Shown piece after piece: positions 30,772 through 38,427 of a DNA stretch of 64,000 nt. The translations under genes and the position numbers were made by a program. Source of the DNA: Pantoea piersonii (GTDB lineage Bacteria; Pseudomonadota; Gammaproteobacteria; Enterobacterales; Enterobacteriaceae); assembly GCF_003612015.1 (NCBI RefSeq), contig NZ_RARB01000001.1, positions 744,001-808,000 on the forward strand, written 5' to 3'. Positions within the stretch are counted from its first letter, which is position 1. The number at the start of each line of letters is the position of its first letter. The notes below the pieces were generated by a model that saw nothing but the letters and a program-made list of their open reading frames with translations, searched no databases and had not been told where the DNA came from.

Positions 30772-32232
30772 GTGACTGTGGAGCAGAATAAAACTGAATC
30801 AAACGACAGTGGAGCGCCTTCGGCTGATACCGTTCGCCAGCGGCTCTTTTTCGTTGTGCTGGTAGCGACCATGGGCGCGCTCGCCTTTGGCTACGACACC
30901 GGTATTATTTCCGGCGCACTGCCCTATATGACGCTGCCGCCTGCGCAGGGCGGACTGGATTTAACGCCCTTCACCGAGGGGCTGGTGACTTCGTCGCTGA
31001 TCTTCGGCGCTGCGGTCGGCGCCTTTCTCAGCGGCTATGTCTCGGATCGCTTCGGCCGCCGCATAACCCTGCGCAGCCTGGCACTGCTCTTCGTCGCAGG
31101 CGCGATCGGCACCGCCGTCGCGCCTGACGTCGAGGTGATGGTTGCCATGCGTCTGCTGCTGGGTATCGCGGTGGGCGGCGGCTCGTCCACCGTACCGGTC
31201 TTTATTGCCGAAATCGCCGGGCCGCGCCACCGCGCGCCGCTGGTGAGCCGCAACGAGTTGATGATCGTTTCTGGTCAGCTGCTTGCCTATGTGGTCAGCG
31301 CCCTGATGAGCTACCTGCTGCACGACCCGAAAATGTGGCGCTATATGCTGGCGCTGGCGATGATCCCCGGCGCGCTGCTGTTTATCGGCACGTTCTTCGT
31401 ACCGGCGTCGCCGCACTGGCTGGTGGCGGAAGGGCGTATTAAAGAGGCGATGCGCGTGATGAAAAAGCTGCGCGAGACGCCGCGCGAGGTGCGCAAAGAG
31501 ATGGCGGCGATGCGCAAGCAGGCGCGGGAAGCGGAGCGCGGCCCGTCGGCCGGGGCGCTGCTGCGTGAGAAATGGGTGGTCCGGCTGCTGCTGCTGGGGG
31601 CTGGCATGGGTATCGTTATCCAGTTCACCGGCGTCAACGCCTTTATGTACTACACGCCGATTATTCTGAAAACCACCGGTATGGGCACCAGCGCCTCTAT
31701 TGCCGCCACTATCGGCAACGGTGTGGTCTCTGTGCTGGCAGTGATGGCGGGTATTCGCGCGGTGGGGCGCTTTGGCCGCCGTCCGATGCTGATTACCGGG
31801 CTTTGCGTGGTTATTGTCGCGCAGCTGGCGCTGGGGGCAGTGCTGGTCTTTATGCCGCAGAATATGACGCAGAGCCTGCTGGCGCTCGGCTGCATTATGC
31901 TGTTCCTCTTCTTTATGCAGATGTGCATTTCGCCGGTCTACTGGCTGCTGATGTCGGAGCTGTTCCCGATGAAGGTGCGCGGCGTGCTGACCGGCACCGC
32001 CGTCTCTTTCCAGTGGATTTGTAACGCGGCGGTCGCTTTCGCCTTTCCGCCGCTGCTGGCTCTGGCAGGCAACAACACCTTCTTTATCTTTGCGGTAATT
32101 AACGTGGCGTCGCTGGCGTTTGTCGCTTTCATGCTGCCGGAAACGCGCGGCAAATCGCTGGAGCAGATCGAAACGCTGATGCGCGAGCGCTTCGGCGAAG
32201 CGGATAAAGTGGCTGCGAGCGACGCGGCTTAA
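30772..32232 (+). CDS. MFS sugar porter (GalP/XylE/IolT-like)
   Basis: Proton-coupled sugar or inositol importer of the inner membrane. 486 aa, twelve predicted TM helices. Family motifs are GYDTGIISGALPY in TM1, SDRFGRRITL and GRFGRRPML in the two cytoplasmic loops, PASPHWLV after TM6, and PETRGKSLEQIE at the C-terminus. The GTG at 30772 gives a 20-residue polar N-terminus. Substrate cannot be told from sequence alone. Its divergence from the trehalose operon raises the idea of a disaccharide or glucose link, but this is only contextual. Confidence 0.9.
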   Translation: MTVEQNKTESNDSGAPSADTVRQRLFFVVLVATMGALAFGYDTGIISGALPYMTLPPAQGGLDLTPFTEGLVTSSLIFGAAVGAFLSGYVSDRFGRRITLRSLALLFVAGAIGTAVAPDVEVMVAMRLLLGIAVGGGSSTVPVFIAEIAGPRHRAPLVSRNELMIVSGQLLAYVVSALMSYLLHDPKMWRYMLALAMIPGALLFIGTFFVPASPHWLVAEGRIKEAMRVMKKLRETPREVRKEMAAMRKQAREAERGPSAGALLREKWVVRLLLLGAGMGIVIQFTGVNAFMYYTPIILKTTGMGTSASIAATIGNGVVSVLAVMAGIRAVGRFGRRPMLITGLCVVIVAQLALGAVLVFMPQNMTQSLLALGCIMLFLFFMQMCISPVYWLLMSELFPMKVRGVLTGTAVSFQWICNAAVAFAFPPLLALAGNNTFFIFAVINVASLAFVAFMLPETRGKSLEQIETLMRERFGEADKVAASDAA

Positions 32233-32238
32233 GCCCAG

Positions 32239-32269
32239 GCTGCGGATTATCACGCTGATAATCCGCAGC
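32239..32269 (+). terminator. Strong 13-bp stem-loop after the sugar porter
   Basis: GCTGCGGATTATC and GATAATCCGCAGC pair perfectly around ACGCT, 7 bp past the porter stop. There is no T tract (TATTGC follows), so it may be a Rho-type or 3'-stabilising hairpin rather than a classic terminator. Confidence 0.6.
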
Positions 32270-32329
32270 TATTGCACTAAATACTATAACCGTCTGGTGG
32301 TCGGCGTGGCGTCCGGGAATAATCGCAGC

Positions 32330-32587
32330 ATGACTACTTATCGAATCAAAGTGGGATTTCATAATCCCTCCGCGCTGACCTTCCGGGAGCTGGATATGAT
32401 TCTGGCTGAAGCGTCATTCCGCGCCGCGCAGTCACAGCGCGCTGGCGTACGTTATTTCACTGAGTATGAATATGAGTCGGAAGGGGATCTCTGTTCTGTG
32501 TGCGCGCTGGCCTATAGCCACGCCTGTAAAGTGAAGAAATGTCCGCTGGTGCTGGTGGAGATGCAAAAGGCTGAGGCGGGCGTCTGA
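32330..32587 (+). CDS. Hypothetical protein with a Cys cluster, 85 aa
   Basis: No family recognised. ATG at 32330 (MTTYRIKVGFHNPSA); the frame extends 11 codons upstream without support. It has a helical middle (LTFRELDMILAEASFRAAQS) and a Cys-rich C-terminal third, CSVCALAYSHACKVKKC, in which four cysteines fit a C-x2-C-x8-C-x4-C pattern that could bind a metal. Convergent with the following gene. Confidence 0.6.
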   Translation: MTTYRIKVGFHNPSALTFRELDMILAEASFRAAQSQRAGVRYFTEYEYESEGDLCSVCALAYSHACKVKKCPLVLVEMQKAEAGV

Positions 32588-32603
32588 GCCGCGCCTCAGC
32601 AGG

Positions 32604-32891
32604 TTACAGCATTTCGTCGGCCTGGATCGGCTGCGGATGCCAGCGGTTAACCGCCTCTTTGACTTCATCTTCGCTGGGATGGCCTTCCGTCGCCACGTTA
32701 TAGCGTTTGCCGTCTACCGCAATCACCGTGACGGGCAGCACGTATTGCTGGAGCTCTTCACGCTCCGGCGAGGTGCTGCTCTCCGTCTCTTCCGGCGCTT
32801 TAATCTCTACCTCTACTTCCACCTGGCCGGCTTCAAAGCTTTTCACTTCGCCGTGATAGCCCGCGCCAAAAATCAGATAATCCTGGTTCAT
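32604..32891 (-). CDS. Hypothetical acidic protein, 95 aa
   Basis: ATG at 32889-32891 (MNQDYLIFGAGYHGEV) with SD AGGAGAG just upstream; the longer frame to 32921 is not needed. The product is acidic, with an alternating Glu/Val segment (QVEVEVEIKAPEETESS) and a C-terminal VTVIAVDGKRYNVATEGHP. It looks like a small beta-rich soluble protein. It lies 53 bp downstream of the SDR gene on the same strand, so the two are probably cotranscribed. Function unknown. Confidence 0.65.
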   Translation of the reverse strand: MNQDYLIFGAGYHGEVKSFEAGQVEVEVEIKAPEETESSTSPEREELQQYVLPVTVIAVDGKRYNVATEGHPSEDEVKEAVNRWHPQPIQADEML

Positions 32892-32944
32892 AGTCTCTCC
32901 TGTGCATAAGCGGCATCGCACCGCGCGATGCCGTCTGTGGCGCG

Positions 32945-33709
32945 TTATGCCTGTTTCGGCTGCCCGTTAGAGGCGGTGATGCCGCCGTCGACCGGCAGAT
33001 TGACGCCCGTGATATAGCGCGCCTCGTCGCTGGCGATAAACAGCACCGCGCTGGCGATATCTTCCGGCTCGCCAGCGCGACGCAGCGCGATGCGGTCGTA
33101 AAAGCGCTCCAGCAGCGCCTCATCATTTTTCATATCTTCAGTGAGATCGGTAAAGGTGAAGCCGGGGCAGATGGCGTTGACGCGCACGCCGTCGGCGCCG
33201 TAATCCATCGCCAGCGAGCGGGTAAAGTTCGTCACCGCGCCTTTAGCCGCATTATAGACGCTCATGCCCCAGTCGCCGCCGAGGCCGGAAACCGAGGAAA
33301 TATTCACGACGTTGCCCTTAGTTTTAAGCAGGTCGGGCATAAAGTGGTGAATGCAGTAGTAAACACCGTCCAGATCAACCTTCATCAGCTTATGCCAGTC
33401 GTCCGGCTGCACCTCATGAATGCGCCCCTGCACCACGCTGCCTGCGTTGTTGACCAGCACGTCGACGCGCCCGTACTTCTCCGCCACGCGATCGCGCAGC
33501 GCCTTAACCTGATCAACCTCGGCGACGTCACACGGCGCTACCAGATGATCGCCCGCCGTCAGCATCGCCAGCGTCTTCTCCAGCTTTTCCCGGGTTCTGC
33601 CGACCAGCACCACAGCGGCGCCTTCACGGGAAAACTGTTTCGCCGTAGCCTGACCAATGCCCGATCCTGCTCCGGTGACAACGACGACTTTTCCTGTAAA
33701 TCTCGACAT
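32945..33709 (-). CDS. SDR-family oxidoreductase
   Basis: Classical short-chain dehydrogenase, 254 aa. NAD(P)-binding TGAGSGIGQ (residues 12-20), NNAG at about 88, catalytic Ser in NISSVSGLGG and the YNAAK Tyr/Lys pair. Arg/Thr residues after beta-2 (LVGRTREK) suggest NADP preference. FabG- and glucose-dehydrogenase-like in overall pattern; the substrate is not determinable. SD GGAGAGA precedes the ATG. Divergent from the FAD monooxygenase gene. Confidence 0.92.
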   Translation of the reverse strand: MSRFTGKVVVVTGAGSGIGQATAKQFSREGAAVVLVGRTREKLEKTLAMLTAGDHLVAPCDVAEVDQVKALRDRVAEKYGRVDVLVNNAGSVVQGRIHEVQPDDWHKLMKVDLDGVYYCIHHFMPDLLKTKGNVVNISSVSGLGGDWGMSVYNAAKGAVTNFTRSLAMDYGADGVRVNAICPGFTFTDLTEDMKNDEALLERFYDRIALRRAGEPEDIASAVLFIASDEARYITGVNLPVDGGITASNGQPKQA

Positions 33710-33860
33710 GTTCTCTCCTTACGGTGGGGTGATTAACATTACCTTTAAGCCTGGCAGCCAGACGGGATCGTTCAAGCCAGACGGCAATATCCCTGCAATA
33801 AGTCTGTACTTTATCAATGACAGCTGGCCTACACTGTCAGGCGATAACCGAGGAGATACC

Positions 33861-35063
33861 ATGCCATCACAGACGCTTTCCGCTGACTGCTGCATCGTCG
33901 GCGGCGGCCCGGCGGGCCTGATGACCGGATACCTGCTGGCGCGCGCGGGCCTGCAGGTGGTCGTGCTGGAAAAACACGCCGATTTCCTGCGCGACTTTCG
34001 CGGCGACACCATTCATCCCTCCACGCTGGAGGTGATGCACCACCTTGGCCTGCTGGATAAGCTGCTGGCGCTGCCGCATCAGCGCGCCGAAAAGCTGCAG
34101 GCGGAGATGGGCGGCGAAGAGGTGACGATGGCGGACTTTTCGCGTCTGCCGCTGCGCTGCCGCTTTATTGCCTTTATGCCGCAGTGGGATTTTCTTAACT
34201 TCCTTGCCGGCGAAAGCGCGGCTTTCCCCGGCTTCAGGCTGTTGCACTCAACGGCGCTCAGCGATCTGATTGTAGAGCAGGGCCGGGTGTGCGGCGTGAC
34301 GGCGTTGCACGACGGGCAGCCGCTTACCATCCGCGCGCAGCTGGTGATTGGCGCGGACGGGCGGCATTCCGCGGTCAGAGAGAAAGCGGGGCTGGCGAGC
34401 CGGTCATTCGGCACGCCGCGCGACGTCATCTGGTTCCGGCTGGATAAGCAGCCGGAGGATCCGACGCTGGGCACCGGCCACACCGGGCCGCGCAATAACT
34501 TTATCGTTATCGATCGCGGCGATTACTGGCAGTGCGGCTTTACCATCCAGAAAGGGGAGTTTGAGGCGCTGCAGCGCGACGGGCTGGCGGCGCTGAAGCA
34601 GCGCATCGCCGCAGTGGCGCCCTTCAGCGCCGCGCGTCTGGAAGCGATTGACGACTGGTCACAGATCCGACTGCTGTCGATTCGCATTGACCGGCTGGAG
34701 AGATGGATGAAGCCCGGCCTGCTCTGCATCGGCGATGCGGCGCACGCCATGTCGCCCATCGGCGGGGTAGGCGTTAATCTGGCGATTCAGGATGCGGTCG
34801 CGGCCGCCAACTATCTTACGCAGCCGCTACAGCGCGGCAGGGTAAGGCTGCGCGATCTGGCGCGGGTGCAGAAGCGACGCCAGTTTCCCACCGTCGCCAC
34901 CCAGTTTCTGCAAATTAAAATGAGCCGTAACCGGCCGGGTACAGGCGCTAAAAACCCGATGCCGGGCATCCTGCGGAAATGGCCGTTCCTGCGCTTTGTC
35001 TTTGGTCGTCTGCTTGGCATGGGGTTCCGCATGGAAAAACCGCGCCGCTTTATCGCGCGCTGA
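33861..35063 (+). CDS. FAD-dependent monooxygenase (PHBH fold)
   Basis: Aromatic-hydroxylase-like flavoprotein, 400 aa. ATG at 33861 has SD GAGGAGA. Visible motifs are CCIVGGGPAGLM (FAD GXGXXG), LVIGADGRHSAVRE (DG motif) and LLCIGDAAHAMSPIGGVGV (GD motif). The family inserts one oxygen from O2 using NAD(P)H. The C-terminal ~40 residues are basic and hydrophobic (KWPFLRFVFGRLLGMGF), which could give peripheral membrane association. The MHS transporter gene starts 65 bp downstream, suggesting cotranscription and a shared small-acid substrate (inference). Confidence 0.88.
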   Translation: MPSQTLSADCCIVGGGPAGLMTGYLLARAGLQVVVLEKHADFLRDFRGDTIHPSTLEVMHHLGLLDKLLALPHQRAEKLQAEMGGEEVTMADFSRLPLRCRFIAFMPQWDFLNFLAGESAAFPGFRLLHSTALSDLIVEQGRVCGVTALHDGQPLTIRAQLVIGADGRHSAVREKAGLASRSFGTPRDVIWFRLDKQPEDPTLGTGHTGPRNNFIVIDRGDYWQCGFTIQKGEFEALQRDGLAALKQRIAAVAPFSAARLEAIDDWSQIRLLSIRIDRLERWMKPGLLCIGDAAHAMSPIGGVGVNLAIQDAVAAANYLTQPLQRGRVRLRDLARVQKRRQFPTVATQFLQIKMSRNRPGTGAKNPMPGILRKWPFLRFVFGRLLGMGFRMEKPRRFIAR

Positions 35064-35128
35064 AGCCGAACGCGCGACGAAACCCTATACTTGACCCCAT
35101 TGAGCGGCCCGTCACTAAGGATACGCCT

Positions 35129-36409
35129 GTGGAAAATCCTCAACTGCTTGCGCAGCGTCAGCGACGCGCGTTGATTGCTGGTTCGGTCGGCAACTTTATT
35201 GAATGGTATGAATTCGCTGTTTATGGCTTTCTCGCCACGCTGATCGCGCAGAACTTTTTTCAGCTGCAGGGGGCCTCGGCGCTCAGCAGTCTGATCCTGA
35301 CTTACGCCTCGTTCGCCATCGCCTTCTTTTTTCGTCCGCTCGGTGCCGTTATTTTTGGCCGCATCGGCGACCGCGTCGGCCGCAAACCGACGCTGATCGC
35401 GGTGCTGCTGTTGATGACGCTGGCGACCACGCTGACGGGCCTGGTGCCAACCAGCGCGGCGCTGGGCATCGCCGCGCCGCTGATCCTGACCGGACTGCGT
35501 ATCCTGCAGGGGCTGTTCGCGGGCGGCGAGTATGGCGGCGCGGTGTCGCTGATGACCGAGTTCGCACCGCCGGGCAAGCGCGGGCTTTACGGCGCATGGC
35601 AATCCTTTACCGTCGCGCTGGGGCTGCTGGCGGGCGCGGGCGTAGTGGCGCTGCTTTCCGGGCTGCTGAGCAGCGATGCGATGCTGGCGTGGGGCTGGCG
35701 GGTACCTTTTCTGCTGGCGCTGCCGCTCGGGCTGATTGCGCTGTGGCTACGGCTGAGCATGGAGGAGACGCCGAGCTTTATTCGGCAGCATCAGCAGCCG
35801 CGGCCGCAGGCGAGCGCTATGCAGACGCTGAAAATCATTTTGCTGGCGATAGCGCGCGTGATGCTCTGGTCAGCGGCGGGCTATACCTGGCTGGTGATTA
35901 TGCCCAGCTATCTGCAGTCTGCGCTGCATACCGGCTTTAACCAGGCGCTGCTGAGCGCGGTCATATCGAACCTGGGCTTTGCGGCAACCATTCTGCCCGC
36001 CGGGTGGCTCAGCGATAAAATCGGGCGGCGGCGCGTAATGGTAGCGGCCAGTGTGTTACTGCTGCTGCTCGCCTTTCCGCTGTTAAAGCTGCTGCAGGAC
36101 GAGACAACTTCGACAGCGCTCAGCGCGCTGGTGGTATTTATCGCTGGCGGCATCGTCGGGATGCTGGCGGGACCGGGCCCGGCGATGCTCGCGGAGATGT
36201 TTCCCACACAGGTGCGCTACACCGGACTTGGGCTGGCTTACTCGCTGTCGAACGCGATCTTTTCAGGCTGCGCGGGTCTGATTATTACCGGGCTGATGAA
36301 GCAGACCGGCAATCTGGATATTCCGGCATGGTATGTGATGGCGACGGCGCTGGTCAGCATTCCGGCGCTGATGACGTTGAATAAAACCGACCATCAGCAA
36401 CGGCTGTAG
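35129..36409 (+). CDS. MFS transporter of the metabolite:H+ symporter (MHS) family
   Basis: 426 aa from the GTG at 35129, placed by SD CTAAGGA and by the family-typical N-terminus. Motifs are GSVGNFIEWYEFAVYG in TM1, FGRIGDRVGRKPTL after TM2, LQGLFAGGEYGGAV in TM4, and SDKIGRRRVMV in the C-terminal half. Family members carry shikimate, 2-oxoglutarate, citrate, proline or betaine. The exact substrate is unknown; the flavin monooxygenase upstream suggests an aromatic or organic acid. Confidence 0.9.
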   Translation: MENPQLLAQRQRRALIAGSVGNFIEWYEFAVYGFLATLIAQNFFQLQGASALSSLILTYASFAIAFFFRPLGAVIFGRIGDRVGRKPTLIAVLLLMTLATTLTGLVPTSAALGIAAPLILTGLRILQGLFAGGEYGGAVSLMTEFAPPGKRGLYGAWQSFTVALGLLAGAGVVALLSGLLSSDAMLAWGWRVPFLLALPLGLIALWLRLSMEETPSFIRQHQQPRPQASAMQTLKIILLAIARVMLWSAAGYTWLVIMPSYLQSALHTGFNQALLSAVISNLGFAATILPAGWLSDKIGRRRVMVAASVLLLLLAFPLLKLLQDETTSTALSALVVFIAGGIVGMLAGPGPAMLAEMFPTQVRYTGLGLAYSLSNAIFSGCAGLIITGLMKQTGNLDIPAWYVMATALVSIPALMTLNKTDHQQRL

Positions 36410-36421
36410 GCTGCGCCTACA
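36405..36421. terminator. Short stem-loop between convergent genes
   Basis: TGTAGGC-TGC-GCCTACA spans the stop codon of the MHS transporter and the end of the DUF3147 gene. It could act for both strands, but it lacks T tracts. Confidence 0.4.
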
Positions 36422-36767
36422 TCAGCACAATGCCAAAGCGTTTTAGCAGCAGCGCCCACAGGGCGAAGAGCGCCACGGTGATGACGCAGGAGATGCCCAG
36501 CGTAGGCCAGAAGCCGGTGCGCTGGTAGAGAAACGGAAACAGAATAAACATCGGCAGCGTCGGCACGACATACCAGAAGGTGTACCAGGCGTGGGCGGCA
36601 ATCTTCTCCTGCGCCTGTCCCTCCAGCTTCATCCAGATCAGCACCAGTACGGTGACCAGCGGCAGGGCGGCCAGCAAACCGCCCAGACGATCGCTGCGCT
36701 TCGCCGTTTCGGATATCAGCACCACCATAAAAGCGGTTATCGCATATTTTGAGATAAGCCAGAGCAT
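36417..36767 (-). CDS. DUF3147 family inner-membrane protein
   Basis: 116 aa with four hydrophobic helices: KYAITAFMVVLISETAK, LLAALPLVTVLVLIWM, FWYVVPTLPMFILFPFLY and LGISCVITVALFALWALLL. The pattern fits DUF3147, whose function is unknown. It lies 54 bp downstream of an RcnR/FrmR-type repressor gene on the same strand, so it is probably under that repressor. A role in metal or aldehyde efflux or tolerance is an inference from position only. Confidence 0.8.
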   Translation of the reverse strand: MLWLISKYAITAFMVVLISETAKRSDRLGGLLAALPLVTVLVLIWMKLEGQAQEKIAAHAWYTFWYVVPTLPMFILFPFLYQRTGFWPTLGISCVITVALFALWALLLKRFGIVLM

Positions 36768-36821
36768 TGTTTTTCCTGTTAGTGATTATTGAGCCGGCAG
36801 GCAGGCGCCGTAGCGGATTGT

Positions 36822-37097
36822 CTACTTCAGATAAGAGCGAATAACCGCCACGATCTCTTCCAGATCTTCGTTTCGCTCCTGCGGGGTGGCCGCTTCATTC
36901 ATCAGGTGTTCGCGGATATGCCCTTCCAGCAGTTCGCTCATCAGGCCATTAATGGCGCCGCGCACCGCCGCGACCTGCTGCAATACCTTCAGGCACTCTT
37001 CACCTGACTCCAGGGCTGTCTCCAGCGAGGCGGCCTGGCCTTTAATGCGGCGGACGCGGGTCAGCAAACTCTTTTTGTTTTTTAAGGTATGCGCCAT
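36822..37097 (-). CDS. RcnR/FrmR-type metal- or formaldehyde-sensing repressor
   Basis: 91-aa all-helical CsoR/RcnR/FrmR-family repressor. ATG at 37095-37097 (MAHTLKNKKSLLTRVRRIKG), SD GGAGATC upstream. It has His3, Cys35, His60 and His64, the Ni/Co ligand set of RcnR, but Glu replaces the RcnR His33, and the VRRIKGQ and ESGEECLKVLQQ segments are closer to FrmR. Effector therefore uncertain: nickel/cobalt or formaldehyde. Family operators are G-tract palindromes, and one lies 24 bp upstream. Confidence 0.88.
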   Translation of the reverse strand: MAHTLKNKKSLLTRVRRIKGQAASLETALESGEECLKVLQQVAAVRGAINGLMSELLEGHIREHLMNEAATPQERNEDLEEIVAVIRSYLK

Positions 37098-37120
37098 TGG
37101 GATCTCCTGAAAGCCGCTAT

Positions 37121-37140
37121 CTATACTGGGGTATAGTATA
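37121..37140 (-). promoter_or_regulatory. Putative operator of the RcnR/FrmR-type repressor
   Basis: CTATACTGGGGTATAGTATA: a near-palindrome TATACT-GGGGT-ATAGTATA with a central G tract, the form of CsoR/RcnR/FrmR operators (TACT-G tract-AGTA). It lies 24 bp before the repressor start, as expected for autoregulation. Confidence 0.65.
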
Positions 37141-37287
37141 TGGAGGGTGATAATAGGGCCTGTGCGAGCGGCTGGCAACTGGAAACGCTGCTAAAAGTCA
37201 GGGTGAGAAACGATGATGGCTGTTATGACGGTGCGCGTAAGGGCAGGGAAGAGGCGAGTCGCGGCAAGAGAGCTACGCTGGCCTGGC

Positions 37288-37336
37288 GGGAAGGGACAAA
37301 CGCCCCTTCCCGACCTCCTCACGTTATGTGAGGAGG
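37288..37336 (-). terminator. Tandem stem-loops after the CsbD/DUF883-like gene
   Basis: CCTCCTCAC / GTGAGGAGG (37314-37336) and GGGAAGGG / CCCTTCCC (37288-37311) form two adjacent strong hairpins just past the stop at 37346, read on the minus strand. No T tract. Confidence 0.55.
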
Positions 37337-37345
37337 CGCGCGGGG

Positions 37346-37594
37346 TTATTTACGACCCAGCAGGAAGCCGATAAAGACGCCGACGCCAGCAGCCACCGCC
37401 AGACCGGCAAGCGGATTGGACTGAACCTGGTCTTTAATGCAGTCAGCCGCGTCGCGCGCAGCATAGGTCGCCTGGTTGGAATAACGGCGCGCTGCGCCGC
37501 GAACGCGATGACGCGGAGAATCGGTGGCTTCGCCCCATTGCTGCTCAGCGGCACCGGCAACTTCTTTTACGGTATCTTCGATTTTTCCTGACAT
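37346..37594 (-). CDS. CsbD-like/DUF883 (YqjD/ElaB-type) small membrane-anchored protein
   Basis: 82 aa from ATG 37592-37594 with SD AGGAGACG upstream. The N-terminal part (MSGKIEDTVKEVAGAAEQQW) resembles CsbD stress proteins. The C-terminus (QVQSNPLAGLAVAAGVGVF, then IGFLLGRK) is the glycine-rich single TM that anchors YqjD/ElaB/YgaM (DUF883) proteins in the inner membrane; YqjD and ElaB bind ribosomes in stationary phase. The protein looks like a natural hybrid of the two patterns. Likely stress or stationary-phase induced (family knowledge). Confidence 0.75.
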   Translation of the reverse strand: MSGKIEDTVKEVAGAAEQQWGEATDSPRHRVRGAARRYSNQATYAARDAADCIKDQVQSNPLAGLAVAAGVGVFIGFLLGRK

Positions 37595-37684
37595 AGTTCG
37601 TCTCCTTTGGGTTGGCATTCACTAAAAGCGTAGCAAAGCCCGGCGGTTATGCTGGAAGCTTACGCTTTTGTTACGCTTTTCATC

Positions 37685-37849
37685 TCAGGATTGCGGCTGA
37701 CCGACCGGGCCGCTGCCGCCCGGTGCGCCCGGTGGTTGCTGCCCGCTGGGCGCATGTGGCGGCGCTGGCGCGTCATGCGGACGCGGCGCGCAGGCCGTAA
37801 CGGCGACTGTGCCGATCCCCAGCAAAAAAATCATTACCAGCTGTTTCAT
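37685..37849 (-). CDS. Small proline-rich lipoprotein, 54 aa
   Basis: ATG 37847-37849 with SD GGGAGA. Signal peptide MKQLVMIFLLGIGTVAVTAC with lipobox VTAC, so the mature protein starts at the Cys. The remaining ~34 residues are nearly all Pro, Gly, Ala, Gln and His (PRPHDAPAPPHAPSGQQP). Probably an unstructured periplasmic or outer-membrane-tethered peptide. No family recognised. Confidence 0.7.
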   Translation of the reverse strand: MKQLVMIFLLGIGTVAVTACAPRPHDAPAPPHAPSGQQPPGAPGGSGPVGQPQS

Positions 37850-38164
37850 ACGTTCTCTCCCGGCTAAAAAAACAGGTGCTGAAAGCGTAGCGGGCGAACA
37901 GGCAGAGGGCAAACGAGGCGCCGTAAATGCACAGCGCGCTGGCAAAGCAGGGGGGAAACGGAAGCGTACTGCGGTGGTGAGGTCGCTTTAACAGGCAGTC
38001 TGGTATTTATCCGGGGGCTCACTTTATATTGCGCGTTTTATCATAACGGAAGCAGAGCAGATTGTTATCGGTGAGCAATAAGCGGACGTGACGTAATCAG
38101 TAGAAATGCCCGTGATAGGTTTAAACGGCAAACCTGGCCCGCTTTGAATCTGTTGCTGAGCGAC

Positions 38165-38359
38165 TTAATAAACCTGTCTGAGTATCTCTATAGCCTTAAT
38201 GATGGCTGCTTTTCGCAGCCCGCCCGCTTCTGTTATCAGCAGGCCGTTAAGTTTATCGATCAGGTTCGCGCGGGTAATGGAATCAGCGCTATAAAAAAGC
38301 GCCTCAGATGCTTCACCGATGATGATATGGGCAGCTCTGACTTTTTGCTCTTCAGACAT
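38165..38359 (-). CDS. YmgB/AriR-like small connector protein
   Basis: 64 aa. IIGEASEALFYSADSITRA then LIDKLNGLLITEAGG and KAAIIKAIEILRQ align in pattern with AriR (LGQAVTNLMLSGD then IHSLETTSDILKAD in E. coli). GGGGGAAAG-like SD upstream. It is distant from the ycgZ cluster and lies between a small lipoprotein and a chemoreceptor. Confidence 0.65.
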   Translation of the reverse strand: MSEEQKVRAAHIIIGEASEALFYSADSITRANLIDKLNGLLITEAGGLRKAAIIKAIEILRQVY

Positions 38360-38427
38360 CTTTCCCCCTTAACCGGCTGAAACAGCAGGCACCTGACAGG
38401 CACCTGCATCTGAAAGGTCAGTAGAAG

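Noticed and set aside
30961..32253. 430-codon minus-strand frame over the sugar porter
   Set aside because: Gln/His/Arg-rich antisense shadow of a clear MFS gene.
38384..38406. Tandem CAGGCACCTG repeat after the chemoreceptor
   Set aside because: Only two copies; too short to call an array. Might add to a weak hairpin but there is no T tract.
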